Source: Bradyrhizobium sp. ISRA464 (GTDB lineage: Bacteria; Pseudomonadota; Alphaproteobacteria; Rhizobiales; Xanthobacteraceae). Taken from it: DNA of 64,000 nt. The notes below the pieces were generated by a model, which searched no databases, had not been told where the DNA came from, and worked only from the letters and a program-made list of their open reading frames with translations. The stretch lies in NCBI RefSeq assembly GCF_029910095.1, contig NZ_CP094526.1, forward strand, positions 2,480,001 to 2,544,000, written 5' to 3'. Shown here one piece after another: positions 10,484 through 18,662 of the stretch (positions are counted from its first letter, which is position 1; every line of letters starts with the position of its first letter). The position numbers and the translations under genes were made by a program.

Positions 10484-11310
10484 CGGCTCTTCAGCCTCGG
10501 ATTGAGCGCGTCGTTGAGGCCCTGGCCGACCAGCGAGACCGCAAGCACGGTGACGAGGATCGCGATGCCGGGGATCGCCGAGACGTACCACTGCACCCGC
10601 AGCACGTCGCGGCCGAGCCCGATCAGGTTGCCCCAGGAGGCGACGTTGGGGTCGGACAGCCTCAGGAAGGCGAGCGCGCTTTCCAGCAGGATCGCGACCG
10701 CCATCACCACGCTGGCATAGACGATCACGGGCGGCAGCGCGTTGGGCAGGATTTCGCCGAGGATGAGCTGAATATCCCGCATGCCGAGCGTCCTGCCGGC
10801 CTGCACGAATTCGCGATTGCGCAGCGACAGGAACTCGGCGCGGGTCAGCCGCGCCGGCGCCGGCCACGAGACCACGCCGACCGCGATCGTCACCGTCGTC
10901 AGCGTCGAGCCGAACACGGCGACCAGCACCAGGAGCAGCACGAAATTCGGCAAGGTCTGGAACGCTTCGGTGATCCGCATCAGCACATTGTCGACCCAGC
11001 CGCCGTAGTAACCCGCGAAGGCGCCGACCAGGATGCCGATCAGGATCGCGATCACGGTGGCGACGCCGCCGATCAAGAGCGAAATCCGCGCGCCGTAGAA
11101 GATCTGCGCGGCGATGTCGCGTCCGGAATTGTCGGTGCCGAGCAGGAAGCGCGGGTTGGAGAACGGCCAGATCAGCGGCCGCCCCGCGAGCGCCAGCGGA
11201 TCGCGCGGATAGAGCCAGCCCGCGCTGATCGCCATCGCGATGATCAGCAGGAGCAGGATCAGGCCGACGACGGCGGCGGGGCTGCGGAAGTAGCGTTTCA
11301 CGGCGTCCAT
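10480..11310 (-). CDS. Peptide/opine-type ABC transporter permease (DppC-like)
   Basis: A 276-residue inner-membrane permease of the DppC/OppC type. An N-terminal helix (VVGLILLLLIIAMAISAGWL) is followed by the family hallmark LLGTDNSGRDIAAQIFYGAR and an EAA-type loop (EFVQAGRTLGMRDIQLILGE). The start is the ATG two bases after the stop of the DppB-like gene, and its TGA overlaps the ATG of the ATPase gene. It forms the channel with the DppB-like partner. The ligand is likely a peptide, opine or similar small solute. Confidence 0.92.
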
Positions 11311-11312
11311 CG

Positions 11313-12290
11313 CTAGCCCTCCGCCGCGATGCGCGGATCGAGCCGCGCGTAGAGCAGGTCGACGACGAAGTTCACGACGATGACGAGTAGGGCGGAGACG
11401 AACACGATGCCGAGCAGGGTGTTGAGGTCGCGCTGCACCACCGACTCATAGGCGAGGCGCCCGAGCCCGGGCAGCGAAAACACGCTTTCCACGACGACCG
11501 AGCCGCCGAGCATGGTGCCGGCCTGCAGCCCGATCAGCGTCACCATCGGCAGCAGCGCGTTGCGCAGCACGTGGCGGGTGATGACATGGGTCTCGTCCAG
11601 CCCCTTGGCGCGCGCGGTGCGGACGAAGTCGAGGTTCAGCACCTCCAGCATCGAGGCGCGCATGATGCGCAGATACACCGCGAGGAAGATCAGCCCGAGC
11701 GTCAGCGTCGGCAGCACGAGATGAGCGGCGATGTCGAGCAGGTGCCAGATCCCGGTCTGCACGGTGCCGATGTCCTCGAAACCGCCCGGTGGCAGCCATT
11801 GCAGGTAGACCGAGAACACCACGATCGCCATCAGGCCGAACCAGAAGGAGGGCGTGGCGTAGAAGATCAGGCCGAGCGTCGAGATCAGCGTATCAGGCCA
11901 GCGATTGACGCCGCGCGCGGCGATCACGCCGAACACCAGGCCGAAGAAGAACGCGAACGACAGCGACGCGGTCATCAAAAGGATGGTCGGCGGCAGCCGC
12001 TCCAGGATCACGGTCGCCACCGGCTTGCCGTAAATCGAGGAGAAGCCGAGATCGAGCCGCACCAGCCGCCACAGATACTGTGCAAGCTGCACCGGGACCG
12101 AGACGTCAAGCCCGTAGAACTTGCGCAGCGCCTCCGCGGTCGCGGCGTCGCCGCCGCCCATCTGCGCCATCAGCGCGTCGACGGTGTCGCCCGGCGCGAG
12201 CTGCAGCAGCAGGAACACGCCGATCAGGATCAGGACAAGGGTCGGTATCGAGGCGGCGAGCCGCCGCCCCGCAAGGCTCAGGATACGCAT
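11313..12290 (-). CDS. Peptide/opine-type ABC transporter permease (DppB-like)
   Basis: A 325-residue DppB/OppB-type permease. It opens with a membrane segment (IPTLVLILIGVFLLLQLAPGD) ending in the conserved LAPGD. It continues with FYGLDVSVPVQ and an EAA loop (NLDFVRTARAKGLDETHVIT), and closes with LLYARLDPRI. It is tightly linked to the DppC-like gene (two-base gap) but separated from the upstream binding-protein gene by 306 bases of repeat sequence. Confidence 0.92.
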   Translation of the reverse strand: MRILSLAGRRLAASIPTLVLILIGVFLLLQLAPGDTVDALMAQMGGGDAATAEALRKFYGLDVSVPVQLAQYLWRLVRLDLGFSSIYGKPVATVILERLPPTILLMTASLSFAFFFGLVFGVIAARGVNRWPDTLISTLGLIFYATPSFWFGLMAIVVFSVYLQWLPPGGFEDIGTVQTGIWHLLDIAAHLVLPTLTLGLIFLAVYLRIMRASMLEVLNLDFVRTARAKGLDETHVITRHVLRNALLPMVTLIGLQAGTMLGGSVVVESVFSLPGLGRLAYESVVQRDLNTLLGIVFVSALLVIVVNFVVDLLYARLDPRIAAEG

Positions 12291-12596
12291 CGGTTATGTA
12301 TAGCGCTTTCGAACGGAGTGGACACTGGTGCGCGTCGAGAAGTGCTGGTGCTGGCCCCATAGTCACCTCGCCCCGCTTGCGGGGAGAGGCATAGGCCGCC
12401 TCCGGCGGCCGTCAAAGAGACGCCGAAGCAAAGCTTCGGCTATGTCGCATCGCACGATGCGATCCGGGTGAGGGGGTACAGGACTATCCACGCACATCAC
12501 CCGCGGAGAGAGCCCCTCACCCCAACCCTCTAAGAGCGAGCTTCGCTCGTCTCGACCCCGCAAGAGCGGGGCGAGGGAGATGCAAGGTGCGCCGCC
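12291..12596. other. Gene-free gap filled with repeats inside the ABC operon
   Basis: This 306-base stretch separates the binding-protein gene from the permease genes it serves. It holds a truncated family-1 repeat (about 12303-12341) and a long palindromic family-2 repeat (about 12364-12580). No open frame here looks like a gene. Confidence 0.7.
12364..12580. repeat. Palindromic intergenic repeat, family 2 (copy 1)
   Basis: A mosaic of hairpins: CCCCGCTTGCGGGG near the left end, GCCGCCTCCGGCGGC, GCCGAAGCAAAGCTTCGGC, CATCGCACGATGCGATCCGG, GAGCGAGCTTCGCTC and CCCCGCAAGAGCGGGGCGAG at the right end. Related arms (CCCGCTTGCGGG, GATGCGATCC, CCCGCAAGCGGGAGAGG) recur at 17139-17272. The transcript of the flanking operon would fold strongly here. 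Confidence 0.75.
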
Positions 12597-14210
12597 TCAT
12601 GCACTAAGCCAAAGATCGTGCCAGCTCGTCGAACCCCAGCGCGGCGTGTTGGAGTGGTTGCGCGCTTTCGCCGTGATGACGGTGACGAAGATCTGCTCGA
12701 TCGGCATCCAGACCGGCAGTTCCGTGTTCACCTCCTTGACGAACTCGGCATAGAGCGCCTTGCGCTTGACCGGATCGAGCTCGGTCAGGGCGTTGTCGAT
12801 GGTGGTGTCGACGGTCTTGTCCTCCCAGCCCCACTGGTTGGTCCACGGCGCGCCCTTGGGCTGCCCCGAGCGGTACCAGACCGTGGTCGAGACCGCGGGG
12901 TCGTTGCGGTACTGGTGCCAGCCGGTGGCGAGATCGAAGGCGTGGTCGTCATAGACCTGCTTGAGGAAGCCGGCGCCGTCATTGCGCACGATGTCGACCT
13001 GGATGCCGACCTCGGAGAGCGACTGTTGAACGAAGGTCGACCACAGCGAGATGTCCTCGCCCCACGGCGCCGGCAGCAGCTTCAGCGAGAAGCGATTGCC
13101 GCCGGTCGCCTTGAAGCCGGCCTCGTCGAGCAGCGCGACCGCCTTGGCCTTGTCGTAGGGGTATTGCGGCGTGTTGGGGCCGGGATAGAAGTCGGTCGAG
13201 GTCGAGGGGATCGGCCCGGTACCGAGCTTGGCGAAGTCGCCGAGGAAGTTCTCGATGAAGAACGGCACGTTGATCGCATGCGCGATGGCGCGGCGGACGC
13301 GGATGTCGGACAGTTCCTTGCGGCGGAAGTTGAACTCGATGGTGTTGGTGCGTGCGTTGCCCTCATTGCCCTTGGTCGTGACGATGAAGCGCTTGTCCTT
13401 GCCGAGCCGCGCCATGTCGGAGATCGTCAGCCCGGAGAACGGGCTGTACTGCAGCTCGCCGGCCTCCATCTGCGCGGCTGCGGCAGCGCGGTCGGTGATC
13501 ACCTTCCAGACGATGCGGTCGAGATAGGGGGCGTTGGGGCGCCAGTAGTCCGGATTGCGGTCGGCGATGACATATTGACCGCGCTCATATTTGACAAACT
13601 TGAACGGACCGGTACCGACCGGCGCCAGATTGACCGGGTTCTGCCTGATGTCGCCGCTCTCATAGAGATGCTTGGCGGAGACATAGCCGAGGTCGGGCAG
13701 CGCCCGCAGCAGCAGGTTCAGCGGCATCGGCCGCTCGTAGCGGAAGATCGCGGTCTGCGGATCGGGTGTATCGACCGCTGTGAGGAAGAGCTGCAGCGTC
13801 GATCCGTAATTGAGGATCTTCTTCCACATGTTCATGGCGGTGAATTGGACATCGGCCGAGGTGAATGGCTTGCCGTCGTGCCAGGTGACGCCCTTGCGCA
13901 GCTTGAAGGTGATGGTCTTGCCGTCCGGCGTGGCCTCCCAGCTCTCGGCGAGCACGCCGACCGGCTGGCCGTTGGCGTCGAGGTCGACCAGATTCTCCTG
14001 GATCTTGCCGCCGATGATGTAGACGCCGGTCGAAGCCTGGATGCTCGGGTTGAGCTGGCGCTGCTCGGCGCCGTAATGGACGTTGAACACGCCCCCCTTG
14101 CGCGGGGTCTCCTGCGCAAAGGCCCGCATCGGATTGATGACATTGGCCGCGATGGCGGCCGAGGTCAAAAGGGCGGTGCGGCGGTTGATCTCGAGGCGGG
14201 TCAAGTCCAT
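12597..14210 (-). CDS. Peptide/opine-type ABC transporter substrate-binding protein
   Basis: A 537-residue family-5 (SBP_bac_5) periplasmic binding protein. The N-terminus has a twin-arginine-like signal (EINRRTALLTSAAIA, cleavage near AFAQE, about residue 32). The mature part carries the family's GGVFNVHYGAE, VGVLAESWEATPDGKTITF, LRKGVTWHDGKPFTSADV and VGTGPFKFV blocks. I chose the ATG at 14210 (GGAG eight bases upstream); a longer frame to 14267 would bury the signal. It heads the minus-strand importer operon and binds the unknown ligand in the periplasm. Confidence 0.92.
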   Translation of the reverse strand: MDLTRLEINRRTALLTSAAIAANVINPMRAFAQETPRKGGVFNVHYGAEQRQLNPSIQASTGVYIIGGKIQENLVDLDANGQPVGVLAESWEATPDGKTITFKLRKGVTWHDGKPFTSADVQFTAMNMWKKILNYGSTLQLFLTAVDTPDPQTAIFRYERPMPLNLLLRALPDLGYVSAKHLYESGDIRQNPVNLAPVGTGPFKFVKYERGQYVIADRNPDYWRPNAPYLDRIVWKVITDRAAAAAQMEAGELQYSPFSGLTISDMARLGKDKRFIVTTKGNEGNARTNTIEFNFRRKELSDIRVRRAIAHAINVPFFIENFLGDFAKLGTGPIPSTSTDFYPGPNTPQYPYDKAKAVALLDEAGFKATGGNRFSLKLLPAPWGEDISLWSTFVQQSLSEVGIQVDIVRNDGAGFLKQVYDDHAFDLATGWHQYRNDPAVSTTVWYRSGQPKGAPWTNQWGWEDKTVDTTIDNALTELDPVKRKALYAEFVKEVNTELPVWMPIEQIFVTVITAKARNHSNTPRWGSTSWHDLWLSA

Positions 14211-14645
14211 ACGCGGGTCTCCAAGGCTTACATAAAGGCTACGTCGGATCGCCTGCCATCTGATCACGGCGGGCCTTCGCCGATGTTACGATGGAAAGGG
14301 AACGCGAGTCATTTTCTAAAGCCTCGGCCTTTTGGAGGATCATTTCCAAAAACCTGAAGTCGCGCGCCACGGCGTTCCGCAACTCGCATTTGCCCTGCGT
14401 CATGCCGCGCATTGACGGCGCGAAGCGTGCGCAGTGATTCTCTCAGGAGCCGGTTTTGCGCGTGCCGGGATGCGCGCAAACCCTGTTTTTTCAGGGGTCT
14501 GAAGCGCCTTGACTTGGAAAAACCCCGAAAAAATCGCTGATTCGGGGGCTGTCCACAGCGATATTGCTGTGGGGAGTGCAGAAAACCCTGTCTTTTTCGG
14601 CATTTTCCGCCATATCGTGCCCACTCCAGAATCAATGGAGCAACC
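14211..14645. other. 435-base intergenic region upstream of the HU gene
   Basis: No gene is evident. The part nearest the HU gene carries three short hairpins: CCCTG-T6-CAGGG (14481-14496), CCCCGAA/TTCGGGG (14523-14529 with 14541-14547) and CCACAGC/GCTGTGG (14553-14559 with 14566-14572). They lie where a promoter or 5' leader is expected. TTGACT at 14509-14514 resembles a -35 box, but I see no convincing -10. Confidence 0.5.
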
Positions 14646-14945
14646 ATGGCTACCCAATTGTCGAAGTCGCAAGTGATCGAAAAGATCGCGACCACCACCG
14701 AACTCTCCAAGCGCGATGTCAAGAACGTGTTGGACACGCTCGTCGATGTCGGCCACAAGGAGCTGAAGAAGAACGGGGTGTTCCTCGTTCCCGGCTTCGC
14801 GAAGTTCGTCGTGGTCAAGAAGCCTGCGACCAAGGCGCGCAAGGGCACCAACCCCTTCACGGGCGAAGAGATGATGTTCAAGGCCAAGCCGGCCCGGAAG
14901 ATCGTCCGCGCACGGCCGGTCAAGGCCGCCAAGGACGCGGTTTAA
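14646..14945 (+). CDS. HU-family DNA-binding protein
   Basis: A 99-residue histone-like protein. It has the HU/IHF pattern: N-terminal helices with SKSQVIEKIA and LSKRDVKNVLDTL, then LVPGFAKFVV in the beta region, and the DNA-clasping arm TNPFTGEEMMFKAKPARKI. The C-terminus is extended with basic residues (VRARPVKAAKDAV), which deviates from the standard 90-residue HU. It would bind and bend DNA as a dimer. The ATG has GGAG six bases upstream. A strong intrinsic terminator follows seven bases after the stop, so the gene is monocistronic. Confidence 0.93.
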   Translation: MATQLSKSQVIEKIATTTELSKRDVKNVLDTLVDVGHKELKKNGVFLVPGFAKFVVVKKPATKARKGTNPFTGEEMMFKAKPARKIVRARPVKAAKDAV

Positions 14946-14951
14946 GAATAG

Positions 14952-14980
14952 AAGGCCTCCGGTGACGGAGGCCTTTTGCT
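14952..14980 (+). terminator. Intrinsic terminator of the HU gene
   Basis: A perfect ten-base stem (AAGGCCTCCG at 14952-14961 with CGGAGGCCTT at 14966-14975), loop GTGA, then a T-rich tail (TTGCTTTTG). It is a textbook Rho-independent terminator. Confidence 0.9.
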
Positions 14981-15018
14981 TTTGAGCCGTAGCTTCTGCC
15001 GTAGGTTGCCTGCCCGCG

Positions 15019-15118
15019 AGAGCGTTTTCGAGCGAAGCGGACGCCGGTTCGCGTGGAGAAAACGCGCCAAAGCAGACCTGGAGCGCCGGTCCTGATTGAA
15101 TCGGGATCGGCGCCCTAG
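15019..15118. repeat. Dispersed intergenic repeat, family 1 (copy 2, inverted)
   Basis: It reads AGAGCGTTTTCGAGCGAAG, CCGGTTCGCGTGGAGAAAACGCG and CCTGATTGAATCGGGATCGG. That is the reverse complement pattern of the repeat at 3714-3810. It fills the gap between the HU terminator and the end of the SDR gene. Confidence 0.7.
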
Positions 15119-15894
15119 ACCACCGGCGATCGACCGCCGTCGACATTGATGGCGGTGCCGGTGATGTAGGAGCCCTGCTCGGAAGCGAGGAAGCAGGCGA
15201 GGTTGGCGAACTCCTCCGCTGTGCCGATGCGGCCGAGCGGCGTGCCCTTGGCAAGGCCCTTCGCGAACTCCTCGAAATCCGTGTTCGGCGCTTGCGCCGC
15301 GTGGCGCTTGACCCACTGATCGCTCATGATCAGGCCGACCAGCAGCGCATTCACCAGGATATTGTGCTCGCCGCCTTCATTGGCCATGACCTTGGTCAGC
15401 GCCATGCCAGCGGCGCGCGACACCGAGGTCGGCGCGGAGTGGCCCGCCGGCGCCTTGGCAAAGGTGTTGAGCACGTTGATGATGCGGCCCCATTTGCGCT
15501 GCTTCATCCCCGGCCAGACCAGCCGGCTGAAGCGGATCGCGGCGAACAGCTTCAGGTCGAGATCTTCCTGCCAGGCCTCGTCGCTGATGCTCTCGAAGGC
15601 CATGGTGCGCGCCGTCCCGGCGTTGTTGACGAGCACGTCGATCCCGCCGAGATCTGCGACGATCCGGTCGTGGGCTTTAGCAATGTCGGCGGCCTTCGAG
15701 ACGTCGCAGACGTAATCGCGTACCGCGAGCCCGTCCTTGGCCAGCATCTCGCGCGCGGTTGCGAGATCGGCCGCGCCGCGGGCGAGGATCGCCACCTTGG
15801 CGCCCGATTCCGCAAACCGGCGCGCCACCGCGATCCCGATGCCCTTGCTGCCGCCGGTCACGACGGCGACGCGGTCCTTCATTGATAGGTTCAT
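15115..15894 (-). CDS. SDR-fold protein lacking the catalytic tetrad
   Basis: A 259-residue short-chain dehydrogenase/reductase-fold protein. The nucleotide-binding motif is intact (VVTGGSKGIGIAVARRFAE) and so is VLVNNAG. Aligning the central helix to ordinary SDRs, the Ser/Tyr/Lys positions read Asn, Thr and Arg (VLNTFA, then PTSVSRAAG). The usual Asn of the fourth position reads Lys (LDLKLF). So the fold and probably dinucleotide binding remain, but normal SDR proton relay does not. The start is the ATG with AGGAG upstream; a longer frame to 15975 lacks a ribosome site. Neighbours give no clue to the substrate. Confidence 0.85.
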   Translation of the reverse strand: MNLSMKDRVAVVTGGSKGIGIAVARRFAESGAKVAILARGAADLATAREMLAKDGLAVRDYVCDVSKAADIAKAHDRIVADLGGIDVLVNNAGTARTMAFESISDEAWQEDLDLKLFAAIRFSRLVWPGMKQRKWGRIINVLNTFAKAPAGHSAPTSVSRAAGMALTKVMANEGGEHNILVNALLVGLIMSDQWVKRHAAQAPNTDFEEFAKGLAKGTPLGRIGTAEEFANLACFLASEQGSYITGTAINVDGGRSPVV

Positions 15895-16184
15895 TGTTGT
15901 TCTCCTTGTTGTCTCCGTGGGCATGATCCCGGACAGCACCGTATCAAGCCGAAACCAGCGCCAACAAGGTCTCACGGGCCGGATGAACCGTGACGATCAG
16001 CGCAAGGCAAGGGGAGGTGAAGGTGAGCCGCGGGTTCAGGTTCTCGCTCGTGGGGTGAAGTGAAGCCGCGTACAAAGCGCTTCTAGGCGACGTGCCGCTA
16101 AGCTAACGAAACCGTGATCCCAGGAATATCCGTTCGTCCGGTGTCAGGCGCCGACAAGGATTTTCCCTATGCCTCACAGTTCGG

Positions 16185-16202
16185 AATAGCAACGTTGCTA
16201 TT
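16185..16202. promoter_or_regulatory. 18-base perfect palindrome, candidate operator
   Basis: AATAGCAACGTTGCTATT is a perfect palindrome 74 bases before the CmcJ/NvfI-like start codon. Its size and position suit a dimeric repressor (MarR- or TetR-like). No regulator gene lies beside it. Confidence 0.5.
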
Positions 16203-16276
16203 TTCGCCGCGGCCTTGCCGGTCCTCCTCGCGCCGCCAAAATCAAAAAGACGAACAATAGAGTTCGGGAGATCACC

Positions 16277-17121
16277 ATGGGCCTTCAACAAACTCAGATC
16301 GAGTCGCTGCCGTTCGTTACCGCTGAGCTCAACTATCTCGCGCCGACGCCGGGCAAGCCCCGGACCTACGCCTACGATCCGCCGCCCGGCGAACCCAAAT
16401 CCACCGCGCTGCCTGAACCCCACAACGTCCCGATCTTCGACGGACGCCTGATCGCCAACAGTTTCTCGCTCGACCGCGAAGGATTTGCGCTGGTCAAGCA
16501 TCCGACCGTCGTCAAGAACTTCTACGACGACAACGAGGTCCGCAACGTCTACTACCCCGCCGTCGAGGCCTTCCTGAAGCGACGCTGAAGGCGGACCGTG
16601 TCCTCATCTTCGATCACACCGTGCGCAAGCGCGTCGAGGGCGCAGCCGATGTCCGCGGCGCCGGACCCCGTCAGCCTGCGACCCGCGTCCACGTCGACCA
16701 GACCGCCGTGTCCGGCCGCAACCGCGTGTTCGAACACCTGCCCAACGAGGCCGAAGAGCTGGTGAAGGGCCGCGTGCAGGTGATCAATCTGTGGCGTCCG
16801 ATCCGCGGACCGTTGCGCGATTCACCGCTCGCGATGGCTGACGGCACGACGGTTGCGCCCGAGGATCTCGTCGCCTCCGACCTGATCTATCCGAACCGCA
16901 GCGGCGAAACTTACTCGGTCAAGTACAATCCGAACCACCGCTGGTTCTACATCCCCGAGATGACGCCGGACGAGGCGATCCTGCTCAAATGCTACGACTC
17001 GGCAACCGACGGCCGCACCCGCTTTGGGCCGCACACCGCGTTCATCGATCCGACCACGCCGGCCGACGCGCCGCTGCGCGAGAGCATCGAGCTGAGGACG
17101 TTGGTGTTCCACAAGCAGTAA
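16277..17121 (+). pseudogene. CmcJ/NvfI-family oxidoreductase, frameshifted
   Basis: Two abutting frames together give a protein of about 281 residues, the usual length of the CmcJ/NvfI (AsaB-like, 2-oxoglutarate/iron-linked) family. Part 1 (16277-16588) begins MGLQQTQIESLPFVTAELNY after GGGAG and ends at an early TGA. Part 2 carries VHVDQTAVS, where His and Asp suit iron ligands, VINLWRPIRG, and LKCYDSATDGRTRFGPHTAF, which has the late His. Inserting one G in the AAGCG at 16577-16581 (AAGGCG) joins the frames as FLKATLKADRV. This is either a single-base deletion in vivo or a base-call error. If intact, it would be a small-molecule oxygenase-type enzyme. Confidence 0.75.
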
Positions 17122-17138
17122 CCAGGTGGAAGGTGCAC

Positions 17139-17272
17139 TCCCTCTCCCGCTTGCGGGGGAGGGCTGGGGTGGGGATCTCACCGCGAGTGACAATCCCGGA
17201 ATGGAGACAGCCCCCACCCGGATCGCATCTGGCGATGCGATCCGACCTCCCCCGCAAGCGGGAGAGGTGAGG
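17139..17272. repeat. Palindromic intergenic repeat, family 2 (copy 2)
   Basis: The segment runs CCTCTCCCGCTTGCGGGGGA to CCCCCGCAAGCGGGAGAGG, so its ends are complementary over about 17 bases, with an inner GGATCGCATCTGGCGATGCGA hairpin. It matches the arms of the repeat at 12364-12580. It follows directly on the CmcJ/NvfI gene. Confidence 0.75.
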
Positions 17273-17373
17273 TACGCCCGATAGGCTGAACTGAAATCCT
17301 GGTGCCTCGAAAGTTGGCACCCGCTGCCCAATAATGTTACGCCCTCCCCAGACGTTTGGGGATTGGACGAATC

Positions 17374-18633
17374 GTGGACGGCGCGGCGGCAACGGAAGAG
17401 GCGGGGATCGGTTTCCGCGCACTGATTCTTGCACTTCTGGCATTGGCCTCGGGCCATATGCTGTCGACCCTGCTGCGGACAATTCCGGGGATCAGCCTCG
17501 ACCTGATGGCGTCCGATTTCGGCACCTCGCCGCAGGTGCTGGCGAGCCTCACCTCGATCTATCATTTCTCCTTCGCCGCCTCGCAGGTTCCGGTCGGTGC
17601 CGCGATGGACCGCTTCGGCGTGCGTCCGGTGTCGATCAGCCTTCTGATCGGAACGATCGTCGGCGCGCTGGTGTCGGCGCTCGCGGTCGGGCCGGCGACG
17701 TTCCTGCTCGGGCAGATTCTGCTCGGTGTCGCCACCTCGGGCATGCTGATGTGCCCGATGACGCTCGCGGCCAAGCAGATGTCGGCGGCGAAGTTCGGAC
17801 TGTGGTCCGGACTGATCCTCTCGATCGGCAACACCGGCATGCTGCTGTCGTCGAGTCCGCTTGCCTTCGTCGTCGACCAGTTCGGCTGGCGGGCCGGGTT
17901 CTGGGGGTCGGCCGGTCTCGGCGTCGCCGTGTTGATCGCGGTCTTCGCGCTGGTGCCGCAGCAGCCCGCCGCGCATGCGGACGATTCGTCGCCGCTGCAT
18001 CAGATGGTCGAGGTGTTGCGGCTCGGCGTCTCGCGCGGCTTGCGCGGGGTGATCGCGTTGTCGCTGGTCTCGCTCGGCGTCGTGCTGGCGCTGCGTGCGC
18101 TGTGGGGCGGACCGTGGCTGATGGATGTGAAGGGCCTGAGCCGCATCGAGGCCGGCAATGTGCTCGGCCTGTTCACGCTGGCAATGACGGTCGGGCCGAT
18201 TTGCATCGGCGTGTTCGATCGCAAGTTCGGGCATCGCCGCGCCGTGGTTGGCGGCAGTCATGCGCTGGCGGCGCTGCTGTTCGTGCTGATGGCCGCGGGC
18301 GCCCCGCATTTTCCGGTCTCGAACCTGTTCGGCGTCGCCGCGATGCCGTCGCAATATGACCTCGTGCTGCTGATCCTGATCGGCTTTGTCACCTCGGCGC
18401 AGCCGCTGCTCTACGGCATGACGCGGCAGCTCGTCGATCCCCAGAACACCGGCAAGGCACTGTCGGCCGTCAACCTCGCCTTCTTCCTTGGCGCTGCGCT
18501 GATGCAGTCGAGCACCGCCGGCGTCGCGGCGCTGTACGGACTGCCCGCGATGCTCTTGTACATGGCAGGCGCGCTGCTCATCGGGACCGTGCTGTTTTGG
18601 GTCTATACCTCGGCGACGGCGGCGATAAGATAG
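17374..18633 (+). CDS. MFS transporter
   Basis: A protein of about 419 residues of the major facilitator superfamily with roughly twelve hydrophobic segments. The loop 2-3 motif is visible as GAAMDRFGVRPVSI. The central cytoplasmic loop (AAHADDSSPLHQMVEVLRLG) separates two six-helix halves. It transports a small solute across the inner membrane; the substrate is unknown. The start is uncertain: GTG at 17374 and TTG at 17356 are both possible and neither has a strong ribosome site. The hydantoinase B gene follows after 29 bases on the same strand, so they may be co-transcribed. Confidence 0.85.
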   Translation: MDGAAATEEAGIGFRALILALLALASGHMLSTLLRTIPGISLDLMASDFGTSPQVLASLTSIYHFSFAASQVPVGAAMDRFGVRPVSISLLIGTIVGALVSALAVGPATFLLGQILLGVATSGMLMCPMTLAAKQMSAAKFGLWSGLILSIGNTGMLLSSSPLAFVVDQFGWRAGFWGSAGLGVAVLIAVFALVPQQPAAHADDSSPLHQMVEVLRLGVSRGLRGVIALSLVSLGVVLALRALWGGPWLMDVKGLSRIEAGNVLGLFTLAMTVGPICIGVFDRKFGHRRAVVGGSHALAALLFVLMAAGAPHFPVSNLFGVAAMPSQYDLVLLILIGFVTSAQPLLYGMTRQLVDPQNTGKALSAVNLAFFLGAALMQSSTAGVAALYGLPAMLLYMAGALLIGTVLFWVYTSATAAIR

Positions 18634-18662
18634 CGGTTCGTTCCACCGCTTTCGGAAGTCAC

